This document shows, piece by piece, positions 1-10,297 of a stretch of 64,000 bases of DNA (positions within the stretch are counted from its first letter, which is position 1; every line of letters begins with the position of its first letter). The stretch covers positions 124,001-188,000 of the forward strand of contig NW_026570256.1 of NCBI RefSeq assembly GCF_019649055.1. The letters are read 5' to 3'. Position numbers and translations under genes: made by a program. The notes under the pieces were generated by a model. It saw only the letters and a program-made list of their open reading frames with translations. It did no database searches and was not told the DNA's origin. Source of the DNA: Paramacrobiotus metropolitanus (lineage: Eukaryota; Tardigrada; Eutardigrada; Parachela; Macrobiotidae).

Positions 1-496
1 TAGTTTTTGACTTTGCCGCCACCACTCTCTTGGGTCGATCGTCAGAAACGGACTCCTTTGGTTTTCCTGCAACCTTTGCAGCTGCTTCAAACGCAATAAG
101 AGCCGCTTGTCTACAGTCTTCCATATTTTTCTTATACTCAGGTAACCACTTGTAGGCTTTCTTTACTACTTCGATAAACTGATCATCAGTAATGTCCAGA
201 TAAGCTTCTGGAATGCATCTCTCAGTCTCATACCATCCATTATAATAAAAGGGAGCTTTTTTGTTTGGATCGACTGACTTCCCCAGCTCTTGGAAATCTA
301 CCCACGCCTTACCACAGTAAGCTCTCGTTTGACTGGGTGCCTCCCAGTTCAAGGCGAAGTACATTAACCCTAATGGAATTTCATCCGGTTTGAATTTAAA
401 TCTGGTTTGTGTCGCTGCTGCTTCATATGGGCCGATTATGACCTTATCTTCTGGAACCTGGCTCAACGCCCTGCTCCTATTTCCTGGATTGGACAT
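1..496 (-). CDS. Gag-like ORF of an LTR retrotransposon (partial, runs off left edge)
   Basis: An open frame runs on the minus strand from an ATG at 496-494 to the window edge, giving 165 residues without a stop. The protein starts MSNPGNRSRAL. It has a middle rich in aromatic residues (for example PFYYNGWYETERC) and a basic, Ala/Lys-rich end. No zinc knuckle, protease or polymerase motif is reached before the edge. I call it gag-like mainly from context: upstream on the same strand lie two 220-bp direct repeats and a primer-binding-site-like sequence next to a TG dinucleotide, the order expected for leader then gag. The fold itself was not recognised, so a host gene or another transposon ORF remains possible. 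Confidence 0.5.
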   Translation of the reverse strand, partial: MSNPGNRSRALSQVPEDKVIIGPYEAAATQTRFKFKPDEIPLGLMYFALNWEAPSQTRAYCGKAWVDFQELGKSVDPNKKAPFYYNGWYETERCIPEAYLDITDDQFIEVVKKAYKWLPEYKKNMEDCRQAALIAFEAAAKVAGKPKESVSDDRPKRVVAAKSKT

Positions 497-497
497 T

Positions 498-936
498 CTT
501 ACAGTACGTACAGTAACTATTGTGCTACTGATTACCGTAAGTTCCGAAAAATTGCGGTTGTGCAATTTACTTTCACTAGACAGTCCTCCTTTGAGGTTTG
601 AACTGCTCAGTGAAAAATTTGAACACAGCCAACCTTTGCGGTTCGACTGAAGATCTAAATGCTAAAATTACTTTGCTGCACTTTGCGTGCTGCTGTAATT
701 TTAACTTACAGGTCAATCTTACGGTACACACAGTAACTATTGTGCTACTGCTTCCCGTAGAATCCTGATATTGCGATTGTGCAATTTGGTTTCACTACAC
801 AGTCCTCCTTTGAGGTTTGAACTGCTCAGTGAAAAATTTGAACGCAGCCAACCTTTGCGGTTCGACTGAAGATCTAAATGCTAAAATTACTTTGCTGCAC
901 TTTGCGTGCTGCTGTAATTTTAACTTACAGGTCAAT
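498..936. repeat. two tandem 220-bp direct repeats in an LTR-element leader
   Basis: Units at 498-717 and 718-936 are nearly identical over their last 130 bases and diverge near their left ends. Each unit ends with the same TAACTTACAGGTCAAT. They sit between the gag-like ORF and the primer site, so they look like duplicated 5' leader of the minus-strand element. Confidence 0.85.
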
Positions 937-1454
937 CACCGTTTGCCGGTGTTTACCTTTTTACGATCAACTATCTCTAGCTGCTGATTTTGGCTACCGC
1001 TTGCGGCTTGCCTTTATCAAGCTGCTGGAGATCGTTATCTCACCTGGCCACTGACAGTGGCTCAGTGTTTGCTATCTGATCTATCTGCAGGCCAGGCACA
1101 CTGACACTACAGTTTACCGTTTATTCCCCGCGGTTACTGCTTTGCGCAGACAACCCGGAAATTACCCACCAAAACACCACTCGATTCGCACAGTCGACCT
1201 TTAAGGTTTCGACTGTTTTCCTACGGTCCAAATTAAATAATTTTAATTTAATTGGCGAGGAAGCTCACCAGTGAGGAAGCTCACCAATTGCGAGGAAGCT
1301 CGCCAAAATAAGTTAGACTAGGCCAGATCTGGAGCGCTGACCTCCTTCGGCGTACCTTTGCGGTTCGACGCCTTTCTGTACGGACCACTTTACCAATAAA
1401 TTACCACCAAACTTTCCACCAATAATTTTCTGTTACATCGGGAAAATTAAAAGA
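937..1454. other. remaining leader of the LTR element, with a small triple repeat
   Basis: No ORF is credible here. At 1255-1315 the phrase GAGGAAGCTCRCCA occurs three times. The phrase ACCTTTGCGGTTCGAC, also present in the 220-bp units, recurs near 1360. This supports one continuous element leader. Confidence 0.4.
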
Positions 1455-1473
1455 CACCGGTGGGCGCCATGTC
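1455..1473 (-). promoter_or_regulatory. primer-binding-site-like sequence (tRNA-Lys type)
   Basis: Read on the minus strand the sequence begins TGGCGCCCACCGG. Its complement ends TGGGCGCCA, the form of the 3' end of animal tRNA-Lys with CCA. It abuts a CA dinucleotide that would close a 5' LTR lying to its right (from about 1472). The outer limit of that LTR could not be fixed, since the second copy is outside the window. Only about nine bases match tRNA-Lys. Confidence 0.4.
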
Positions 1474-1783
1474 GTGTATAAGCGTTCACACCGGTTAAGG
1501 TTCCATGAACAATCTTTACTCTTCCACGCCTGTAATGCTCAATCGGTAGGCAACTCTTATCTCAAACTGTAACAGATAAACTACGGTGGAAACGACGGAC
1601 GACTCAGGAACACGAGAACTCAGGAATCCCTAAGCAGGAGCACTCCAATCACAACTTCCGGTCGCAGTTCTGTGAGGATCAATAAGAGCTAGGACGATTG
1701 TGTCACGAGCAAACCTGTATACTAAGCGATAATCCGGGAACGACTATGCACTTCCGTAGGAACAAGTATTGCTGTCTCTTTAT

Positions 1784-1890
1784 TACTGTATTGTCGAGTC
1801 AACTTGCCACCTTTTCTTACAGTGAGTTATATGCTAATCGGATACGACTCACTGTAAAAAAAGGTGGCAAGTTGACTCGACAATACAGTA
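1784..1890. mobile_element. 107-bp hairpin MITE, copy 1
   Basis: The whole element is an inverted repeat with arms of about 46 bases, beginning TACTGTATTGTCGAGTCAAC, around a short loop. Both ends carry TA. The reverse complement of 19581-19687 is identical by eye over the full 107 bases, so this is a mobile family. No coding capacity. It probably lies inside the LTR of the element at the left edge. Confidence 0.9.
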
Positions 1891-4317
1891 ATACACTTCA
1901 CAGTCCACAACACTAGGAAATCGTAATTAGAAACAGTCTCAGAAGTCAGGTTAGCGACTGCCGATCCGACTGCTGCCGATATTAGTGACAACCAGAACTT
2001 ATATAGACTTCATGTTATGACATCATATACACCGCTAGTAAAAGAGAGCAGCAAATCACAGATGAGATTGACTAGATTATCTATTATGTTGCAGGTGGAA
2101 GGCGGACAGTCAGCATCCGTACGTACATCCCGGCGTGTGATCCTACTCCCACACGTCACCTGTATTGTCACAACGGAATTCGTTTCTCCTAGTCCCAGTT
2201 TTGTGTAGGATGTTTAGACATACTTACATATCAAGACCCTACCTTGCATCTTTCCGGCTGTCTGCAAAACCGCTGTTATTGAATGCTGACGTTTTAGCAT
2301 ACGCAGATGAAAGGTTGTCTTTTTCAGACATCGCATGCGAGTAAGCCCATTCATACGAGTCACTAAATATGTAATTTCTGAATAAAGAAGATATCGACAT
2401 TCATTCATCGAATAAAGAAACACTCGAATATGATTGTGATTACGCTAAGCGTACGACATTGACTTCGGTCTTTACAACACTACTTTACGTTAGCCGGTTT
2501 ACGACTGGCGGAAACGGCTCTGTCTCTGAGGTTGGCAACATAAATAATCCGAAGCCGCACTGTACTCTGTATTAATAACGCCATTGGGGTGGATTTTATC
2601 GGTAAATTAAACTCTATACCAACGGTAAGAAATGCTTGTCATACTCAACTCATGCTCTCTGGGTTTCAACAAAATCTGTTATTCGACTATCGCAGGCGGT
2701 TCAAATGATGCGAAAGTTACGTTTTGCTCAGCGATAGTCGTTAAAGGTTTCTGTAATTTTTTATCGCATAAAATTCACTCTGATTGTTCAGTGCAAGTTC
2801 GTAAAAATAAATGACGTACAGTATTTTGGTTTATTGCTGGCGCCGCCTGAACGGAGAATTACAACCCTTTAATAACGGCTGTCCTATCCAAATGGTTTAT
2901 GTATTAATGTAGTACTACTCGTAGCATGACAAAATACTTGCCGAAAGGCTTCATGTACTTATTTCACCGTTCTTTATTTAAAAAAGGTGCATAAAGCGCA
3001 CAGTTGGATTTATCAACGGCAGCTGCCACTGATGGCCAAATCCCCGCCGATAATAACTATTCTTCTTGAGCAACTAAGGCTTTTCAACATCAACGCCTCG
3101 TGTTAAATAGTTCTCTTTGGTAACAGCCGGGGACTTTAACGGCGTTCGCTTTTTAAGGCGATGGACTAGTTTGTAAAATACCAATCTTTATAGCTACTTC
3201 GAAAATTGTTTGTGCACCTTGGTTTGAGCTGTTTTCGGAGTGTATGGGTTCATTAGAAAGCTCATAAATCGCGCTTTTTAATAGACATAGTTTCAAAATC
3301 AACACTAACAGCATAAACGCGATAGAAATTTTTCTGTTGTGTGAGCATTAAAAAAATCTAAGCCAAGCACCAGATGGAACATCTTCAGGTCTGATGTTTT
3401 CAAATGGAACTTAAAATTATTTCACACACTGGGTTTATTCAGAAAAAATCTTGAATAAAAAGCTAGGAAGATACAAGTTTTTGAACATGGAACTAATTCT
3501 TCTTACGGAGAAAATCACTGAGCGTTGGAGTTCGAATGACTATATCGCAAAACCAAGAAAACCCAGTGTGTAGAATAATTTTTTCTTTCCAATGGTACCA
3601 AGGACGACCAATTCCATTGCGGCAGTGGAATGCAATACGCGTAAAACTCTCCGAACTTTACTTCCAGTAAATCAAGGTTTTCGGGTTTTGCAAATGGTCC
3701 GCTGCATCGGTGGACCAGTTTGAGCAGATAACCACGCTACCTGCAGGCTGCGCATGGCGTTCATGAAATCGCCGCCTGCGCACGGCTGCAGCGGTACGCA
3801 GATACGCAGCCCGCGTGCGGTTGGGTATGCTTCGATTGAAACTGTGATGGCAGCTACGTGAATCGAACCGTGCTGCTGCACCCCTCCGTCGTTTTGGACC
3901 CGCGGTACCTTTTGGTTTTAGACGGATTTGGGTTTCTGTTCTGTTCTTTGCTTCTCAAAAGACTTCTCATTTTAAAAAGCATTTTTTTCTGTTCTAGAAA
4001 ATGTAGTTACTGTAACTTCTCTGGGGATGAAGCAAAACCAGTCTATCGCCTTAACATAAATTTCTCCCGTAAAATAATTCTGACGTTTTGTTTGCTTGGA
4101 CGGTGGTGAGTTTGTATTTTCCACATCCCAGTCGACCAACCGTTTCGGCACGCCGGATGTAATCTACAAACGAACGTTTAACTTGTTACATATTTCGTAT
4201 TTCGTACTAAACAGCACTTAGTAACTGTCTAACTGATGAGCCCCAAGATTTACTTGAACGTACATAAGTAGGGCGCATTACAGACATAAAACTGTCCAAA
4301 CATCCTACATCTACCAA
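1891..4317. other. no gene supported
   Basis: Mostly AT-rich sequence with short random ORFs. The one exception is a GC-rich patch at 3670-3900. Its minus strand holds an open frame of about 65 codons (3881-3672, ending TICKTRKP) that could be an exon, but no splice partner in phase was found. Confidence 0.4.
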
Positions 4318-4395
4318 CTAATCATGTTTTGTCGTGATTCTATAAGTTGAGCGTCCATATGCATCAGTATTCTGTAGTGATAACATTACACTTAC

Positions 4396-4588
4396 ATCCA
4401 ACCAAACGAATGTTTTGTCCTCCTTCTCCTTTTTCGCCATGCGGTTCAGTATCTTCTTGACGCGCGTTTGCGTGAAGACACGTACGTCCTCCTTAATGGA
4501 AGGGTCCCAATATTTTGCCGAGTAGCGATGCTTTTTTGCCATCACGGGGTCGACAAAATAGTGGTCTTTCGCGGAGGTTTTCTGCAAT
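4396..4588 (-). CDS. candidate exon of an unrecognised gene
   Basis: On the minus strand an acceptor (TTTCTGCAG) at 4589 opens a 64-codon frame rich in Lys, Asp and aromatic residues (KKHRYSAKYWDPS, then VKKILNRMAKKEKEDK). It ends at a consensus donor GTAAGT right after WLD. The frame would otherwise run on to a stop at 4318 through a 24-base GTAAGT...CTACAG stretch. Family not recognised. No exon in matching phase was found on either side. Composition and both splice sites make coding more likely than chance. Confidence 0.4.
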
Positions 4589-4652
4589 CTGCAGAAAGCC
4601 ATATAAATTAATTAATTTTTCCGATCATTACTTGAAATACGAGTACTCACTC

Positions 4653-4715
4653 GTAGCTGTGCTGCCTGCGCAGCTAACATAACAGAAGATAACATAGCTG
4701 TGCTGCCTGCGCATA
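4653..4715. repeat. short direct repeat
   Basis: TAGCTGTGCTGCCTGCGCA occurs twice, about 37 bases apart. No function is evident. Confidence 0.5.
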
Positions 4716-4966
4716 CAAAATTTTTCATAAAGATATACTTGAGTCATTTTTTTACTGTTATGCGGAGAAGAAACCATGAAGGGGGTTAAGGTGACAGTGT
4801 CGTGTCATCAGCACATTTAACCGGCGCGGATACTGCAGGTTACAGGCAGTGCAGTGCACTTATTGGTGAACTGCTTCAGCTAGGCTTTTAAGTAACAACC
4901 ATGAAACTGACTTTGTTTCTGCAGATACCTTTGCTGAGTATGTAACAACATTTTCCATGAATCACT

Positions 4967-5180
4967 GAAGCCTGTCACTAACTACCTTACAATTTACGAT
5001 TGAGTATGTTTCCGTCACCGTCCCACCGCTAGACCGAATGACCAAAACATTTACATTACATACTGCTGGTGTACTGGCCAACACGGGCGTTAGCTGCATG
5101 CATGGAAGTTCAAAGATTTCGAACAATTGCAACGTGCAGCGTTTAAACATTTGCGACAACAAAACTTGTTTAGCGAATTG
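4967..5180 (+). CDS. weak candidate secreted-type exon
   Basis: A plus-strand frame without an early ATG stays open for about 70 codons and ends at a TGA at 5178-5180. It reads like a folded extracellular domain: an alternating beta-type stretch (TIEYVSVTVPPLDRM) followed by four cysteines (GVSCMHG, NNCNVQRLNICDNKTC). No clear acceptor was found and no family was recognised. It may be an exon of an unseen gene or chance. Confidence 0.25.
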
Positions 5181-7060
5181 AGAGAAAAATGGTACGGAAC
5201 ACCACTCTCGAGCACCTAAGCGTTTTGCCGGTTGCTGTTAATACTAACGGCAAATTCATATTCTTCGAAAGTTAAGACCCACTATTTACTTACATAACTG
5301 AACATCAGATTCTAAACCTTGATGCGGGCTTCTTCAGCCACATTATATTATTATTTTGTGCTGTTCATTCCCGCCAATGCAGGGATTACATAGCTGGATC
5401 CATTATGACTGTGAAAAGTCTGACAGGTTACCTGCCAAGAAAACAGCATCGTACGGGAAAATTTGCAGTTCATTAGGTTTTGGCATTCGGCAATATATGC
5501 TACCTAATCCAACGAATAAAGGCCAGAAGGCCAATGCAACTATAAAAAAGCTATCGTATTTTATTAATATAGAGTGACCTTTCCGATTTAGAAGCCCATC
5601 CCGAAATGAAGATTCCCGATTCCACTGAAGGACGTTTTTGGAATACTCCCTCGTTTAAGAGAAGTTATGCGAAAAGTCGGAGACACTCATGCTAGCAATG
5701 CACATCGCCAACCAGCGCTTACCACAGAGTAAAGAGCACTCAAATAAGGGCTCTACTTAAAAAAAACTTTGCAGTACGAGTACTTGGCCAGGGTCGAAAA
5801 GAGGAAGGGAAAATGAAAGGGAGGGATTTTCACTGGTCAAAAGGAGGGAGGGAAAACTAAAGGAAGGGATTTTGAGCGGTCGAAAAAAGGGAGGGAATTT
5901 GCTTGGCCAAAACGAGAAGACGAGTCTTTGCGTTGTCAAGTGTTCGAAAACAAGTGTAACAGGAATCCCGGCACCCGCACTGGAAAAAGGGAGTTTTTTT
6001 GTTTACAGTAAACATACTCGTACTACCATTCTTCAGTTCTTACATCCTTTCTTTATAATAAGAGAATAAGTGGAGCTTATTCTTTTATTTTTCTGTAAAT
6101 AAATGGAATTTATTTACAGAAAATTTGGCTACAAATAAACGCCGCGTATCAAAGAATGGAACATTTCGATAATTAAGTTATGATCACCAAAACAAAAGTA
6201 TCATTGGCGCACATAAGTTTTTTTCTTAATTTTAGAAAGGTCATGTATTAATTAATTAGTGCACATGCTGCTGATATCCATATAAAGCCATGCATCAATT
6301 GATAGCGCAATCTGTATGTACGTGCGGTATATACCGTGCGCTGAGACCGTACGTGTACCCTGAAGATAGGCTTTGTTTTATTATTCTATCAAGTATTTAG
6401 GTTTTTTATACGGCTATTAATTGACTACAAAATCTGTACTTTGACGTTTTTGTTCCGGGCACTGTAACAATATCGATTCGCGTTCTGGACACCAGAGACA
6501 CAGCATTCCCCAAGTTTTCTGTTGAAATAACAATTGTCAAAAATTATGCCAATTCTTGACAATTGTTAACAACTGTCAAGAAAATGATATATTTTCTATA
6601 TATGAAAACGGATCAATGTTATTTTATGCAATTAAGCTTGTATAGACGAGATTAATAAGAAATTATCAGGTTTTCAAATGTTGAACAATGCAAGATGTCA
6701 TATCTCTGGTGTCCGGCACACAAATCCGCATTGTAAAAGTGTCAAGAATGCGAAAAAGGTCGATTAAAAGTATCGTATAATTATGCACAAAACGCAAATT
6801 ACATGTATTTTCTTCCTGCTCCTCAGCATGTTAGCAGAAGTTCAACGATAAGACTGCGTACTTCATTGTACGGTCTACTGTATATTCCGTACAATGCCGG
6901 TACTAAATTTAATGCTCGTGCTTATTAATTATTAACGATGTATTCAAGAAACGCCGACATGGTTTTTTGGGGCATATGGCCAGCCTCGGCTCGGCCGCGG
7001 AGTCTCGTGGAAAACGTCAGAACATGCTCGGCCACCGGAAGGAGCGTATACGTGAAATAG
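5181..7060. other. no gene supported
   Basis: AT-rich intergenic sequence. It contains a purine-rich tract at 5800-5890 built from GAGGGA/GGGAGGGA words, and a small imperfect inverted repeat around CAATTGTCAA...TTGACAATTG at 6528-6565. Nothing coding was seen. Confidence 0.4.
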
Positions 7061-7070
7061 CGAGCAGTGC

Positions 7071-7196
7071 CACCTGGTCCGTGGCCAGGTGACCCCCTGA
7101 TTCGTGGCCAGGGGTCGAAGGCACCTGATTCGTGGCCAGGTGATACCCTGATTCGTGGCCAGGGAGTGAGCTGGATCCTGATACGTGGCCAGGATG
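7071..7196. repeat. array of five hairpin-forming units with changing stems
   Basis: Five units of 21-28 bases follow each other, each with the loop core ATTCGTGG (variants GTCCGTGG and ATACGTGG) between CCTG and CCAGG. The outer stem bases change together on both sides: CACCTG/CAGGTG, CCCCTG/CAGGGG, CACCTG/CAGGTG, CCCTG/CAGGG and ATCCTG/CAGGAT. The surrounding 6950-7250 is GC-rich. Two overlapping minus-strand ORFs reading repeated WPRIR or LATNQG appear to be by-products of the repeat. Confidence 0.75.
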
Positions 7197-7259
7197 TTGC
7201 GGCTGCCTTCCGGTGCGGTTCTGTGCGTACCATAGCGAGAGAGCAGCGCGAGTGAGGAA

Positions 7260-9130
7260 TGGCCTTTAATGACTTTCACACTGGTGCTGCTATAACTAAC
7301 GAAGTGAACAAGACCAGAGTTAATTGCTAAAGGGTTGGGAAGGCGGGTAACAGGAAATTGCAAACGTTAACTTTCAATGATCAACATCCAATTCTGACAC
7401 ACACGAAAAGTGAGGATAACAGGCAAAGAACTCGCACATGCCGAAAAACACCAATGCGATAAATACAACTAGGCCAGCATGAGATAGAACTGACGGTTAG
7501 GTAGTCCGTAGGCAAAAAAGGCAGTTTGCACACCGTCCGCAAACAGGAAAGGCAGGCGATTCGCTGGCACACATGCTGGTGCTACATTCCAGGAAGGAGG
7601 AGAAAATGCATCCGTCGGTTCGCTCAAAGTCCGGCGGCTAATCTTTAATGTCCTGTGCAGAAAGAGAGTAGCTCTTGCCGGCGTTTCTCTCGCATCGTTA
7701 AAACAAGTTAGCGATTAAACGCTAACTTCAATTAACCTTCGAACGGTGTTGCGCACATTAATGCTTTTTAACATGCACCGCTTACCATAAGTTATACTAG
7801 TAATTAGTAATTACTGATGGCGCGCACGTACGCGTAAGTACATTAATTATGCGAAAGAAAGCTTCTTATCAGGATTCACATAATCGCGCCGTAACGGCTG
7901 TGGATTCCATGTACTGTTTCATTGCGCGCGGCAAAACTTGACTGATAAAACTTGATTTTTCAGTCGAACGCGACATTCATACCGTAGTGCACCACTAAAT
8001 CTGGGTTGACTAGTGTAATCCTTCCTAATAATAATTACTACAATTACCGGCAGGCGACAGCTAGCATACTGTAAATTGTCAGGATAAATAACTACATCCA
8101 GCTCTAATATTGAGTCTTTCAAGTTTCAGGTAAAGTCTGGGTAGAGCAACGCTGCGGCCGTACCATATTAGAAATATTTATTTGTTTGCTTTAAGAAGCA
8201 CCATCTGTGAATCGTTGTAATTGTGCGCATTACTCCGTTATTCTCTGACGGCATTGCAAACTCACAGTACCCGTTTAATGCTGCTAACCAGGGTTGGAGT
8301 GGATGGTTAACGGGCAATTGTTCCTGCCGAAAGCAGGGAGCAAAAATGCCTTTTCTGACTAGAAAATCTGTTTTATTTCCAGGAAGAAAATCGGTTTTAG
8401 CTAGCGCTTTAATCTGCTGTCAGGTGCTTAATATCGTAATTGAAAACTCTGCTAGCTGTTATTTTTTTAATGCCGAATTTGTGGAAACGGGTTTATTAAA
8501 GTGAGGATTAACGCAGACTAAAAGAATAACTACATTGAAAAGCAGTCAGTACTTCAACACTCACAAGCAACTATGACTAGGAAAGTTTTAACTAATTCTA
8601 ATTAACCATTAAGTACTCGACAAATAAAATAATTATTAGATACAGATCTTCAGATGATAAATACAACAAACGTTGTGCAAACGGAACATAATTGACATCC
8701 GTACAGTTATTGTCTGTGTGCGGCAAAGTTTTGCCCAAAATAGCAGAAGATGCTGAAAAAAAACGGTTATCACGTAATTCTTGCTCTAACCTAGGCACAG
8801 CGCTTGATCTGATCATTTAACTACAGTGTGTGAACCGTTGCTTGCAATTGCCAAAATTCATGTTACAACTTTTTCGAACATTTCATGGTTCACAACTCGA
8901 AAACTTTTTTTTTTTGGTTTTGACCTAGAAAATCTCCTTTTTGAAAAAATTAATATTTTCCTTCCTTTTTTGGTCAAACAATTTTCTTGAATTAGCGCAT
9001 TGTTGTTTTCACGTTTTCCTGCTGACCCTTTTGTCTATTGCCTTGAGGGGGCTCTAGCCCCTTTGCGAATGACATTAAAGCAATAAATGATGCAGTTGAA
9101 ACTTTATTTGCAATATGTACGGAGACGAGC
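7260..9130. other. no gene supported
   Basis: Intergenic sequence with only short random frames. T-rich runs are at 8905-8970. There is no convincing exon on either strand. Confidence 0.35.
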
Positions 9131-9135
9131 ATCGC

Positions 9136-9650
9136 TCACAGAAATACATTCAAATGAAAAATTTGTCCCAGTTGGCACGAGAAGGGACCGTACATAACAC
9201 ACTCATGGCATTCCCACGCATTATTTCCAAACTTAAACGCTGAAACAAAAAACAAGCAGAGCGGCTCTCGCCCGTCCTTAAAAACAACTTCTTTCCAATC
9301 TCCTTTAACGTAACAATGCCGGTCTCGCACCAAGTGCCAAAAGTCGCACATGCAAAGGGGACAAAATTGCAGCGATCAGTAAGCGACTTGTATTTTCCAA
9401 TCTTCTTCCGGCAAGCCAGTTCGGCGGCGGCGCCAGCACACTTTGAAGTCGCATCAATGTATGAATCGCACATCGTGTCTCTGCACGTCACGTCCCACAC
9501 TAACGCCTGTCCGCGGTACCATTTCCAACGTGTGGCTCAGTCCGGTCGTTTTCCGTTCTCTCGCAGAAAACCCACAGGCTCCGGATACGACTCGATTCCG
9601 GCATTGCAGAGGGCTCGCAGTATGATGTCGTTTATACCGTTATAGCGCTC
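9136..9650 (-). pseudogene. non-LTR retrotransposon endonuclease fragment
   Basis: The minus strand encodes the C-terminal endonuclease and tail of a restriction-like-endonuclease non-LTR element. It runs from a ...RYNGINDIILRAL segment through VWDVTCRDT and FVPFACATFGTWCETG to RLSLEIMRGNAMSVL. The same order of motifs occurs at 18.7-19.2 kb (LAWDVTCVDT, FVPLAFETLGPWG, QRLSLEIQRGSAASVLG). A TGA interrupts the frame within the catalytic PD region (KRPD then stop), and nothing upstream remains. It is a dead 5'-truncated copy, as expected from aborted target-primed reverse transcription. Confidence 0.8.
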
Positions 9651-9659
9651 CCTTCTTCC

Positions 9660-10297
9660 GATACTAGTACACTTCTTACTGGCAAGCCCATGATAACCGT
9701 TTTCTGCTACATCTTTTCCACATCTGGTTTACCACATCCTGGTATAAATTGCAGTACATTGGTGTGTGAGCCACTGTAATTTCTGCACTCATATGAGTCA
9801 TATCAGTGTATACTTGGAATATTTGTACTTAATAATGGAAGTATTATTGTGTGTGTAAATCATCTGTACATAGTCGCGCAGAATACATCACTGGAAATTG
9901 GAATTTATTCACCGTCAGCCGTAAATATGCCACGTCGTAAAGGCGGTAAGCAACAATGTATTGTAATAAGTATTCCCTGTAGCATTACTACACAAGCCAT
10001 GCCTTCCAGGGAATAGGGTATCGTGCATGACTCGTATAGATCCACCACTGCGAATATCGATCGCCAAACTGCGTTTAGCTGCGTGCATTCCTACTTGAAG
10101 TGTAGCAAAATGCACATTGCCCAGTATCGCAACGTAAAATCTGAGGTATATAAAATCGGCTTTCTTTCTGAACTTTACTAAAATGTATTAGGTACTCCGG
10201 CGACCGGCGGTATATTATTTTCTGGAACCAATGATCGTCTTCTACATCCTGCTGTATTTAAAGCAAAGTGATTGCATTTAAACACTGGAAAGTCGGG
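9660..10297. other. upstream region of the first F-box gene
   Basis: No gene was seen. The sequence leads into the ATG at 10298. A TATATAAA-like string (GAGGTATATAAAATC) lies near 10143-10157, about 150 bases before the start codon, and could be a core promoter. That is only a guess. Confidence 0.3.

Noticed and set aside
6944-7363. Overlapping minus-strand ORFs with WPRIR / LATNQG repeats
   Set aside because: Two frames are equally open because the underlying DNA is a tandem hairpin array. The protein repeats follow from it and no start or splice context is convincing.
9316-9645. Plus-strand ORF of 109 codons
   Set aside because: It is the antisense of the non-LTR endonuclease fragment, whose motifs are clear on the minus strand.
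9915-10115. Short minus ORF upstream of F-box locus 1
   Set aside because: No domain, no splice sites, and frames are open by chance in this composition.
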